From contig JAFZXR010000070.1 in NCBI GenBank assembly GCA_017616675.1, positions 1 through 43,370 on the forward strand: a DNA stretch of 43,370 nucleotides. The letters are read 5' to 3'. The notes beneath the pieces were generated by a model that was given only the letters and a program-made list of their open reading frames with translations, was not told the DNA's origin and did no database searches. A program made the position numbers and the translations under genes. The first letter of the stretch is position 1; each line of letters opens with the position of its first letter. Below are positions 36,672-43,370 of the stretch, piece by piece. The DNA is from Bacteroidales bacterium (GTDB taxonomy: Bacteria; Bacteroidota; Bacteroidia; Bacteroidales; F082).

Positions 36672-38021
36672 TTAACTGTTTGCTTTTATGATTTTAGTTA
36701 CCGTTTCAATGATTTCTTTGAGTTTTTTCTCATCTTTTGCTTCGCAAAGAAATCTCAGATAAGGCTCGGTGTTCGATGGACGGATGTTAAGCCACCAGTC
36801 GTGATAGTCGAGGCGATAACCGTCGAAGTCGAGGAAACGCTCAGGTTTCTCGAGGTTCATGAAGTGGTCGCGCACGGCATCCATGGCTTCTTTCTTTTTC
36901 TCAATGGTGAAGTTGATCTCGCCCGAGTTATGATAGCCCGATATCTCTTTGATAATCATCGACATAGTCTTGCCTTGAACCTTAAACTGTGCCAGCAGTC
37001 GGAGCACCAGCAATGCTGCCATGATTCCTGAGTCGGAGTAGTAGAAGTCGCGGAAGTAGTAATGTCCCGCGAGCTCTCCGCCGAAACAGCCGTCGAGCTC
37101 GCGTAGCTTCAACGCTGCGTAGGCACGACCGACACGCCAGGTCTCGACCTTTGCGTTGTACAGCTTCCCGAGATATTCCTGGATGGCTCTCGACGACCTA
37201 ATATCTTGAAGCACAATGCCTTTCTGTTTCTTCTCGCCAAGGAAATAGTTGCCCAGGAAGGCGATAATCAAGTCAGGGGAGATGAACTGGCCTTTCTCGT
37301 CGATGAAGGTGATGCGGTCGGCGTCGCCGTCGAAGAGCAGACCGATGTCGCATTTGTTTTTCTTCACCAGTTCCTTGATTTGCTCTTGGTTTTCGGCCTC
37401 CAGCGGGTTCGGCTCGTGGCCGGGGAAACGTCCGTCGAGGGTGTCATTAATATAATAAGGAGTGTCGCCGAGCAGCCGTTTGATGAAGATGTTCGACGCT
37501 CCATTACTGCAGTCGATGGCGACCTTCAGGTTGTCGAGGTTGCCCATGAACTGCTGCTGAAACTCGACATATTCCGAGTATAGGTTGATCTCGCTGATGG
37601 TTCCGAGCTTTTCTACCGGTTTTGGCTTGATGTCCGACTCGACGAGTTTCTCGAGCTTGTTCAATCCTGTGTCATAACCGACAGGCTTAGCGTCTTTTGC
37701 GCTGATTTTCATGCCGTTATGGTTCGACGGGTTATGCGAGGCGGTGATCATCACCGAGGCCTCGTAGCCGTATTTTGCTGTCGCCCAGTATATCATCGGG
37801 GTGGTGGAGAGTCCCACGCTCTCGACGTTGACGCCGCGGTCTCTCAAGCCGTTGGCGAGGTTCAGGAAAACGGTGTCCGACGAGAGACGCATGTCGCGTC
37901 CCACGAGATATGTCTTGGCTGGCAGCACCTCTGGCAGGAAATACCCGATGCGGTATGCTATTTCTTCGTTGAGGTCGGTGCCCCAAACGCCTCTGATGTC
38001 GTATGCTTTAAATGCTTTCAT
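36672..38021 (-). CDS. Phosphomannomutase/phosphoglucomutase
   Basis: 449 aa, second alpha-D-phosphohexomutase in the window. It starts with FKAYDIRGVWGTDLNEEIAY, typical of the ManB/AlgC branch. The phosphoserine loop is MITASHNPSNHNGMKI (S95), the metal loop LLFDGDADRITF (DGDADR), the sugar-specificity loop GGELAGHYYFRDFYYSDSG (GELAGHY, the dual phosphomannomutase/phosphoglucomutase form), and the phosphate loop RPSNTEPYLRFLCE. It should feed GDP-mannose or glucose 1-phosphate into glycan synthesis. Its start overlaps the mltG stop codon by four bases. It is distinct from the glmM-like gene 2.2 kb away, with a different metal loop. Confidence 0.92.
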   Translation of the reverse strand: MKAFKAYDIRGVWGTDLNEEIAYRIGYFLPEVLPAKTYLVGRDMRLSSDTVFLNLANGLRDRGVNVESVGLSTTPMIYWATAKYGYEASVMITASHNPSNHNGMKISAKDAKPVGYDTGLNKLEKLVESDIKPKPVEKLGTISEINLYSEYVEFQQQFMGNLDNLKVAIDCSNGASNIFIKRLLGDTPYYINDTLDGRFPGHEPNPLEAENQEQIKELVKKNKCDIGLLFDGDADRITFIDEKGQFISPDLIIAFLGNYFLGEKKQKGIVLQDIRSSRAIQEYLGKLYNAKVETWRVGRAYAALKLRELDGCFGGELAGHYYFRDFYYSDSGIMAALLVLRLLAQFKVQGKTMSMIIKEISGYHNSGEINFTIEKKKEAMDAVRDHFMNLEKPERFLDFDGYRLDYHDWWLNIRPSNTEPYLRFLCEAKDEKKLKEIIETVTKIIKANS

Positions 38022-39073
38022 CTGTATATTTTTTGTTTGTTTAACGCTCTTCTATATTTCTCCGCGTTGCGGTTATGTTCGTTGATATTCTTAGCAAATA
38101 CATGATATCCCGATAGGTCGTCCTTAGCGCAGAAATAGTAATAATTGTGTTTTTCAGCGTTCAAGACGGCATCGATGGCCGCTATCGAAGGGATGCATAT
38201 CGGTCCGGGCGGCAAACCTGCGTATTTGTAAGTGTTATAAGGCGAATCGATATTCTTATGAACGTCGAGGACACGCCTGATGTTGTAATCGCCCAAGGCA
38301 AAAATCAGCGTCGGGTCGGCTTGCAATGGCCAGCGTTTGTTGAGACGATTCATGTAAACGCCAGCAATTCTTGGCATTTCCGATGTCTTACTGGTCTCCT
38401 TGTCGATAATTGAAGCCAAAATGCTGACTTCTCTCTGCGTCAGCTTAATGTTTTTGGCCTTTTCAAGTCTAGTTTCATTCCAAAAACGGTTGTATTCAAC
38501 CACCATTTTATTGACAAAATCCTCAGCCGTGGTGTTCCAATAAAACTCGTAAGTGTTTGGTATAAAAGTAGTTGCGTCGACGTTATCTGTCGCGTAGATG
38601 GCATCGACGATAGAGGTGGAGTCGGCCTCGATCTGCTCGCTGATGCGACCTGCCAGCTGCTCGACGGTGCGCATATTGTTGAAAACGACCTTCACCGGCG
38701 TCTGATATCCCATGCGTAACATAGTGATTAGCTGCTGGTTAGTCATGCCGTCGACTAAAACATATCTTCCCGGATGGACGTTTTCGTCGTAATTGGCCTT
38801 TTTCGCCAGCCAGTTGAACGCCTTCTCGCTTTTCAGCACGTTCATCGCAACGATTTCGTTCTTAACATATTGATAATCAGCACCTGTCGGGATGTAAAGT
38901 GAAACTTTCTCGCCATTTTCGGTCTGAATTATCGGTTTCGTGATGTAAGAATAGTTATGTAGGAAAACGAACAAGGTCACGCCGATAAACACGAAAAACA
39001 ACGCCAGCAACAGTAGCATTCTGCGCTTGTTTTTCTGACGTTTTCTGTTGAATGATGACCTGTAGCTGCTCAT
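38018..39073 (-). CDS. mltG: Endolytic murein transglycosylase MltG
   Basis: 351 aa. Short basic cytoplasmic head, one transmembrane helix (about 19-38), then a LysM-like segment and the YceG/MltG catalytic domain. The catalytic glutamate is E226 in ASIIDKETSK, matching E218 of E. coli MltG. The downstream motifs VYMNRLNKRWPLQADPT and PYNTYKYAGLPPGPICIPS are diagnostic. It cleaves nascent peptidoglycan strands at the inner membrane and limits glycan length. It sits between the GNAT gene and the phosphomannomutase gene with 4-base overlaps on both sides. Confidence 0.96.
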   Translation of the reverse strand: MSSYRSSFNRKRQKNKRRMLLLLALFFVFIGVTLFVFLHNYSYITKPIIQTENGEKVSLYIPTGADYQYVKNEIVAMNVLKSEKAFNWLAKKANYDENVHPGRYVLVDGMTNQQLITMLRMGYQTPVKVVFNNMRTVEQLAGRISEQIEADSTSIVDAIYATDNVDATTFIPNTYEFYWNTTAEDFVNKMVVEYNRFWNETRLEKAKNIKLTQREVSILASIIDKETSKTSEMPRIAGVYMNRLNKRWPLQADPTLIFALGDYNIRRVLDVHKNIDSPYNTYKYAGLPPGPICIPSIAAIDAVLNAEKHNYYYFCAKDDLSGYHVFAKNINEHNRNAEKYRRALNKQKIYR

Positions 39074-39588
39074 TTTCTAATGTATTGATATTCAATCTGA
39101 TCGACGAATCCGTCGGTTGTCTTGTACCATTGTTTCTTTACTCCGCACTTTACAAATCCCAACGACTCGAAAAGCTTTATACTATTGGCATTCGTTTCCA
39201 ACACTAAAGCGTATATCTGATTGAGTAACAATGTGTTAAAACAATATTTCAAGAGTAATGAAATCGCATTTTTAGCATAATCTTTGCCGCGATGTTTTTT
39301 ATCAATAAGAATACCGATGCCGGCTCTGCTGTTGAACTCGTCGTAGTCGTATATGTCGATGCATCCCACCTGAGCGCCGTTCTGCGTGTCTTCGATCATC
39401 AGACGGAGCTGCTTCATGCTCATCAGGTCGTTGTTGTTCAGCAAAAACTCCTCGATCTGCATCCTCGAGAAGGGGACACGTGTCTCGCTGTCGCGCCACA
39501 CATCCATGTCGTTTTCCCAGCGGTAGATCAGCTCGGCGTCGTGCGGCTCAGCAATGCGCAATGTCACTATTTCGTTTTTGATGAACAT
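39070..39588 (-). CDS. GNAT family N-acetyltransferase (RimJ/RimL type)
   Basis: 172 aa single-domain acetyl-CoA-dependent acetyltransferase. Start LRIAEPHDAELIYRWENDMD is typical of the acetyltransf_3 (RimJ/SpeG) subgroup. The acetyl-CoA loop is IDKKHRGKDYAKNAISLLL (Q/RxxGxG/A form, here HRGKDYA), and the closing ETNANSIKLFESLGFVKCG is standard. Substrate cannot be predicted; a polyamine, a ribosomal protein or a cell-wall precursor are all possible. It overlaps dapF by one base and mltG by four. Confidence 0.9.
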   Translation of the reverse strand: MFIKNEIVTLRIAEPHDAELIYRWENDMDVWRDSETRVPFSRMQIEEFLLNNNDLMSMKQLRLMIEDTQNGAQVGCIDIYDYDEFNSRAGIGILIDKKHRGKDYAKNAISLLLKYCFNTLLLNQIYALVLETNANSIKLFESLGFVKCGVKKQWYKTTDGFVDQIEYQYIRK

Positions 39589-40394
39589 TATTTTTCAAAG
39601 ATATAAAAGCCGTCGAAGACATGCGTCGCCGGACCTGTTAAAACTATGTCTTTTATAGTATTTCCTGCCTTTTTGAATCTCACGTTGAGTGTTGCGAGAG
39701 TCGTTCTGATGTCGATATTGTCGCCTCCGTACCAAAGCGCTGCAGCGACAGCCGAGGCCGTTACGCCGGTTCCGCAAGCCAATGTCTCATCTTCAACGCC
39801 TCGTTCAAAAGTCCTGATATGATATTGATTATCAATTATTTCCATAAAATCGACATTGACGCCGTCTTTGGAAATGTTTTTATCATTCCTTATCGCGGCA
39901 CCGTGTTTTCTGACGTCGAAATCCTTGAGATTCTCAACTCTGGTTACATAATGCGGCGATCCGGTGTTGATGATGAGCCTCTCGTCGGTCAAATCGAAAC
40001 CCTCGATGTCGCGCATCGTAATTGAAACCGTGTATTCGTTATCTGAATTCTTGGTGAGAAGAGCCTTATGAACGCCGTCAATCGCCTCATACTCAAGATG
40101 TTGCGGTGCAAGACCTTCTTCTACGGCAAATGCCGCTATGCATCGTCCGCCATTACCGCAGAACGTGCTTTCGTGACCGTCGCAGTTGTAATATTTCATC
40201 CTAAAGGCATATCGCTCCGACGGCAACACCATAATTAATCCGTCGGCTCCGACGCCCGTTCTGCGGTCACAAATCGCCTTCACCTCATCATCGGTGAGGA
40301 AAATTGATGATTTTATCGCGTTAATCATGACAAAATCGTTTCCGGCACCGTGATATTTGCTGAATTTAATTCCTTGATAATCAGTGCTTTGCAT
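39588..40394 (-). CDS. dapF: Diaminopimelate epimerase
   Basis: Converts LL- to meso-diaminopimelate for peptidoglycan and lysine synthesis. 268 aa. The two catalytic cysteines are C79 in STFCGNGGRC and C207 in TLACGTGVTAS. Start motif FSKYHGAGNDFVMINA and the segment RRTGVGADGLI are the family pattern. First gene of the operon dapF-GNAT-mltG-phosphomannomutase-DUF2279-TPR-recR. No perfect TAnnTTTG lies upstream; the best box is CATTTTTG on the minus strand (40416-40423), covered by an 8-bp inverted repeat. Confidence 0.97.
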   Translation of the reverse strand: MQSTDYQGIKFSKYHGAGNDFVMINAIKSSIFLTDDEVKAICDRRTGVGADGLIMVLPSERYAFRMKYYNCDGHESTFCGNGGRCIAAFAVEEGLAPQHLEYEAIDGVHKALLTKNSDNEYTVSITMRDIEGFDLTDERLIINTGSPHYVTRVENLKDFDVRKHGAAIRNDKNISKDGVNVDFMEIIDNQYHIRTFERGVEDETLACGTGVTASAVAAALWYGGDNIDIRTTLATLNVRFKKAGNTIKDIVLTGPATHVFDGFYIFEK

Positions 40395-40411
40395 AATTTT
40401 TTAAAAATATT

Positions 40412-40435
40412 TTGCCAAAAATGACAGTTTGGCAA
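40412..40435. promoter_or_regulatory. Operator-like inverted repeat between dapF and rpoD
   Basis: TTGCCAAA (40412-40419), 8 bases, then TTTGGCAA (40428-40435): a perfect 8-bp dyad with centre-to-centre spacing of 16 bases, about one and a half helical turns. It overlaps the best -7 candidate for dapF (CATTTTTG on the minus strand, 40416-40423) and lies 64 bases upstream of the rpoD ATG. It looks like a dimer-binding site, but the protein is unknown. Confidence 0.5.
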
Positions 40436-40499
40436 GAAATTTGATGTAAAAATAATAAAAAAAACAATACAAATTAAACTTAATCAAAAAAACAGTAAG

Positions 40500-41369
40500 A
40501 TGAGACAGTTAAAGATTTCAAAATCGATTACAAATCGTGAGCAAGGGGCACTCGACAAGTATCTTGCAGATATTGCGAAGGAGCCTATGATTACTCCCGA
40601 TGAGGAGGTCGAACTTGCTCAAAGGATTAAGTTGGGCGACCAGATTGCACTCGACCGTTTGGTGCGAGCTAACCTGAGATTTGTGGTGTCGGTCGCAAAA
40701 CAGTATCAGAATCAAGGACTTAGCCTTGCTGATCTGATCAACGAAGGTAATGTCGGACTTATAAAAGCCGCTCAGCGTTTTGATGAGACGAAAGGTTTCA
40801 AATTCATTTCATATGCAGTGTGGTGGATACGTCAGGCAATACTTCAGGCAGTGGCCGAGCAGTCGCGTATGGTGCGTCTGCCGCTAAACCAAGTGGGAAT
40901 GCTGAGCCGGGTGAAGAAGACAGCTTCGTATCTCGAGCAGCTTTATCAGCGTAAGCCGACGATCAAAGAGATTGCCGATGAGCTCGATATGCCCGAAGAT
41001 AAAGTCGAGACGATATTGAAAATTAACGCGAAAGAGGTCTCGATGGACGCTCCGGTGAATGATGACGACGACCTGTTATTCATCGACACTGTGGTGCCTG
41101 ACGACAATAACGACGCCGATAAGGAAATCGTCTCGGAGACCGAGTCGGCAGCCATAAAACGCTCATTATCAGTGCTTAACGATAGAGAACGTAATGTGAT
41201 AACTAATTATTACGGACTCAACGACAACCGACACGCGTATACCCTCGAGGAGATTGGCTATATGATGGATATGACCCGCGAGCGCGTGCGTCAGGTGAAG
41301 GATAAGGCGTTGAAGAAACTGCGGTTGCGTTCGAAAAAAAGTTTGCAACGCGTGTTGAACGATGACTAA
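40500..41369 (+). CDS. rpoD: Primary sigma factor of RNA polymerase (RpoD/SigA, Bacteroidota type)
   Basis: 289 aa. Region 1.1 is absent; the protein begins at region 1.2 (GALDKYLADIAKEPMITPDE, 16-35). Core region 2 follows (RANLRFVVSVAKQY; GLSLADLINEGNVGLIKA), with region 2.3-2.4 at FDETKGFKFISYAVWWIRQA (94-113). Region 3 comes next, and region 4.2 is at YTLEEIGYMMDMTRERVRQVKDKA (247-270). This is the short vegetative sigma that reads the TAnnTTTG promoters seen throughout the window. The ATG at 40500 follows an A-rich leader. It diverges from dapF and is followed by yidC, which has its own promoter box. Confidence 0.96.
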   Translation: MRQLKISKSITNREQGALDKYLADIAKEPMITPDEEVELAQRIKLGDQIALDRLVRANLRFVVSVAKQYQNQGLSLADLINEGNVGLIKAAQRFDETKGFKFISYAVWWIRQAILQAVAEQSRMVRLPLNQVGMLSRVKKTASYLEQLYQRKPTIKEIADELDMPEDKVETILKINAKEVSMDAPVNDDDDLLFIDTVVPDDNNDADKEIVSETESAAIKRSLSVLNDRERNVITNYYGLNDNRHAYTLEEIGYMMDMTRERVRQVKDKALKKLRLRSKKSLQRVLNDD

Positions 41370-41376
41370 AAATTCG

Positions 41377-41384
41377 TAATTTTG
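41377..41384 (+). promoter_or_regulatory. Predicted promoter of yidC, -7 box with -33 TTG
   Basis: TAATTTTG matches TAnnTTTG and ends 28 bases before the yidC ATG. A TTG at 41355-41357 lies 19 bases upstream of the box, the expected -33 spacing, and is the best two-part match in the window. It falls inside the end of rpoD. Confidence 0.65.
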
Positions 41385-41412
41385 CACCTTCATTTCAAGG
41401 ATACAGATTTAT

Positions 41413-43347
41413 ATGAATAAAAATTCGGTTATTGGCATCATCCTTATCATTGGAATATTAGTGGGATGGTCGATTTGGATGACACCTTCGAAAGAGGAAA
41501 TCGCGAGACAGAGAGAGTATCAGGACTCGATTTACCGTGCAAACAGAGAACGTTACATTCAGGATTCGATCCGTTTTGTTGAAGCACAGCGCGCTGCTGA
41601 ACAGCAGGAAGTGGCTCAGCTCGGCAACAACGAGATGTCGGATGCCGTGATGCGCGACAAATACGGCGTTTTCGCTACGACAGCGACAGGTGAGGAACAG
41701 CTTTACACCATCGAAAACGATGTGATGAAGATGACTCTTACCTCGAAAGGCGCCTTCGTGAAGACTGTTGAACTGAAAGATTATAAAACTTGGGATTCGT
41801 TAGCGTTGATCAGCTTCGACGAGAACACCACCAAGTTTAATCTTTCGTTCTTCGCTTCGAACCGTAACATCAATACTATTGATTTGTATTTCACTCCATA
41901 TCTGAATAATTATCCTTATGATGGAGATGGAAATATCGTGGTGAAAGACCAGCCAATTTCGCTCACTTTCCGTGCTTTTGCTGATGATTTGAGCGATCAG
42001 CTGAACCCGAATCAATATATTGAATTCACCTATACCGTTGCGAAAGACGAATACATGATTGATTTCGATGTGAAGACTGTCAACATGAAGAATGTGATAG
42101 CCTCGAACACCAATTTCGTCACTCTCGACTGGTATGTCGACCTTCTGAAGCAGGAAAAAGCTGTCGACCGTTACAACGGCTCGAATGTCTATTATAAGTT
42201 CGTGAGCGATGACGTTGAGTCGATCAGCGGCAACCGTGGCGGTGAGAAAGACGGCGAGAAAGACCTCCGCGCCAACCTGAAATGGCTGTCGTTCAAGCAG
42301 CGTTTCTTTAGCTATTCGCTTATCGCGAAAGAGAATTTCAGCTCGGCTGTCATCGGCATGAAGACCGACTTGCGTCAGCAGAATCCTCGTTATCTCAAGA
42401 CGATGTACGCCACCGTCGACGTGCCTTTCGACGCGTTCCAGGAGACCAACGACATGCCGATGCAGTTCTATTTCGGTCCTAACAGCTTGAAAATCATGGA
42501 TAAATACGATCTGGACCTCGACAAGCAGATTCCGCTCGGCGGTAAGCTTGTGGGTTGGATCAACAGATATATCGTTGTCAACGTGTTCGACTGGCTCGGC
42601 AGCTACGGCTGGAACTACGGTATCGTGATTCTGGTGTTGACCGTCATCATCAAGATTGCCTTGATGCCATTTGCCTACAAATCGTATCAGTCGACGGCGA
42701 AGATGCGCGTTTTGAAGCCAGAAATCGACGAAATCAACGCTAAATTCCCTGACGAGAAGGATAATATGAAGAAACAGCAAGCCATCATGGACCTCTACAA
42801 GAAAGCAGGAGCGAGCCCGACAGCAGGTTGCTTGCCGATGTTGCTGCAGCTGCCAATCTTGTGGGCTATCTTCCGTTTCTTCCCGTCGAGTATCGAGCTT
42901 CGTCAGCAGCCGTTCCTCTGGGCCGACGACCTCTCGACCTACGACAGCATCCTCGACCTTGGCTTCAACATCCCGTTCTACGGCGACCACGTGAGCTTGT
43001 TCACCTTGTTGATGACCGTCACGACGATTCTCTACACCTACATCAACAACAAGCAGATGGCTGCCACCAACCAGCAGGGCATGAAGGGAATGAAGGTCAT
43101 GATGTACATCATGCCGATCATGTTTCTCGGCTTGTTCAACAGCTATTCCTCAGGTTTGAGCTATTACTACATGCTCGTCAATATCATCACATTCTTGCAG
43201 ATGTATCTGTTCAGAGTGTTCCTTGATGACGAGAAGCTGCGTAAGAAAATCGAGCTCGCAAAGCAGAAACCCGTGAAGAAGTCGGGATTCCAGAAACGCT
43301 TGGAGGAATTGCAGAAGCAGCAACAGCAGATGCAAAGAAGGAAATAA
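41413..43347 (+). CDS. yidC: Membrane protein insertase YidC
   Basis: 644 aa. TM1 (about 5-22) serves as an uncleaved signal anchor. A large periplasmic P1 beta domain (about 60-360) follows, then the conserved insertase core with five helices. The core begins at YGIVILVLTVIIKIALMPF (charged positive groove residue in the KxxxMP region), has the coiled-coil cytoplasmic hairpin MRVLKPEIDEINAKFPDE, then SPTAGCLPMLLQLPILWAIF. A glutamine- and lysine-rich basic tail (LQKQQQQMQRRK) may touch the ribosome. Length fits Bacteroidota YidC (about 620-650 aa). It works alone or with SecYEG to insert inner-membrane proteins. The window ends 23 bases later, with nothing recognisable there. Confidence 0.96.
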   Translation: MNKNSVIGIILIIGILVGWSIWMTPSKEEIARQREYQDSIYRANRERYIQDSIRFVEAQRAAEQQEVAQLGNNEMSDAVMRDKYGVFATTATGEEQLYTIENDVMKMTLTSKGAFVKTVELKDYKTWDSLALISFDENTTKFNLSFFASNRNINTIDLYFTPYLNNYPYDGDGNIVVKDQPISLTFRAFADDLSDQLNPNQYIEFTYTVAKDEYMIDFDVKTVNMKNVIASNTNFVTLDWYVDLLKQEKAVDRYNGSNVYYKFVSDDVESISGNRGGEKDGEKDLRANLKWLSFKQRFFSYSLIAKENFSSAVIGMKTDLRQQNPRYLKTMYATVDVPFDAFQETNDMPMQFYFGPNSLKIMDKYDLDLDKQIPLGGKLVGWINRYIVVNVFDWLGSYGWNYGIVILVLTVIIKIALMPFAYKSYQSTAKMRVLKPEIDEINAKFPDEKDNMKKQQAIMDLYKKAGASPTAGCLPMLLQLPILWAIFRFFPSSIELRQQPFLWADDLSTYDSILDLGFNIPFYGDHVSLFTLLMTVTTILYTYINNKQMAATNQQGMKGMKVMMYIMPIMFLGLFNSYSSGLSYYYMLVNIITFLQMYLFRVFLDDEKLRKKIELAKQKPVKKSGFQKRLEELQKQQQQMQRRK

Positions 43348-43370
43348 TGCTTCCCGACAGAATTTACATC

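Noticed and set aside
40429..40445. Resemblance to a sigma-54 promoter (TGGCAAG-N4-TTGAT) before rpoD
   Set aside because: The -12 element has GA instead of GC, there is no enhancer-binding protein nearby, and a sigma-54 promoter for the housekeeping sigma gene is improbable. The dyad explains the TGGCA.
41800..42990. 396-codon open frame on the minus strand inside yidC
   Set aside because: Antisense to a certain gene, no recognisable domains, His/Arg/Val-rich composition typical of a shadow frame; no promoter box.

Overview
The window reads as a chromosomal segment of a Bacteroidota bacterium, most likely Bacteroidales. Thirteen transcription-unit starts carry a perfect TAnnTTTG -7 box and almost none has a Shine-Dalgarno sequence. 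The primary sigma factor (289 aa) is the short Bacteroidota type without region 1.1. Bacteroidota-type lipoproteins, a PG0541-like protein beside an RND pump, a Tex/AroE/TPR cluster and a prohibitin-like SPFH protein fit the same picture. I see no rRNA, tRNA, CRISPR array, insertion sequence or phage gene. The longest gene-free stretch is 293 bp (13586-13878), and it holds two promoters and a 108-bp inverted repeat.

Layout. 1-312: 3' end of an HU gene and its terminator. 327-4160: recQ diverging from typA. 4157-7781: a hybrid histidine kinase (minus strand) diverging from an aldose 1-epimerase lipoprotein. 7784-13585: a minus-strand operon tolC-MFP-RND-PII-like. 13879-19500: trkH converging on an operon of an LtaS-like transferase, a diacylglycerol kinase and a YbdG-type mechanosensitive channel. 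19595-21310: an M23 peptidase. 21330-24667: minus-strand operon SPFH-smpB-thioredoxin-beta-helix lipoprotein. 24761-27358: a dipeptidyl peptidase III lipoprotein fused to a nicotinamidase domain. 27373-32972: minus-strand operon TPR-small multidrug export-aroE-tex-beta-barrel. 33113-34728: glmM plus a small RHH-like gene. 34718-40394: a seven-gene minus-strand run dapF-GNAT-mltG-phosphomannomutase-DUF2279-TPR lipoprotein-recR. 40500-43347: rpoD and yidC.

How genes work together. Cell-envelope work dominates: glmM, dapF and mltG serve peptidoglycan, YidC inserts membrane proteins, and the tripartite pump exports drugs. The 13.9-19.5 kb block looks like an osmotic-adaptation set: K+ uptake, pressure release, phosphoglycerol transfer onto an unknown acceptor, and recycling of the diacylglycerol by-product.

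Most notable. (1) The 865-aa M49 peptidase lipoprotein carries an intact C-terminal nicotinamidase domain with all seven expected catalytic and metal residues, which implies an exported nicotinamidase. (2) Heptameric tandem repeats of two families occur at four gene boundaries, two of them inside divergent promoter regions. (3) A 108-bp inverted repeat of MITE type lies upstream of trkH. (4) A perfect 8-bp dyad lies between dapF and rpoD. Several CDS starts are corrected here where the longest open frame begins at TTG or too far upstream.
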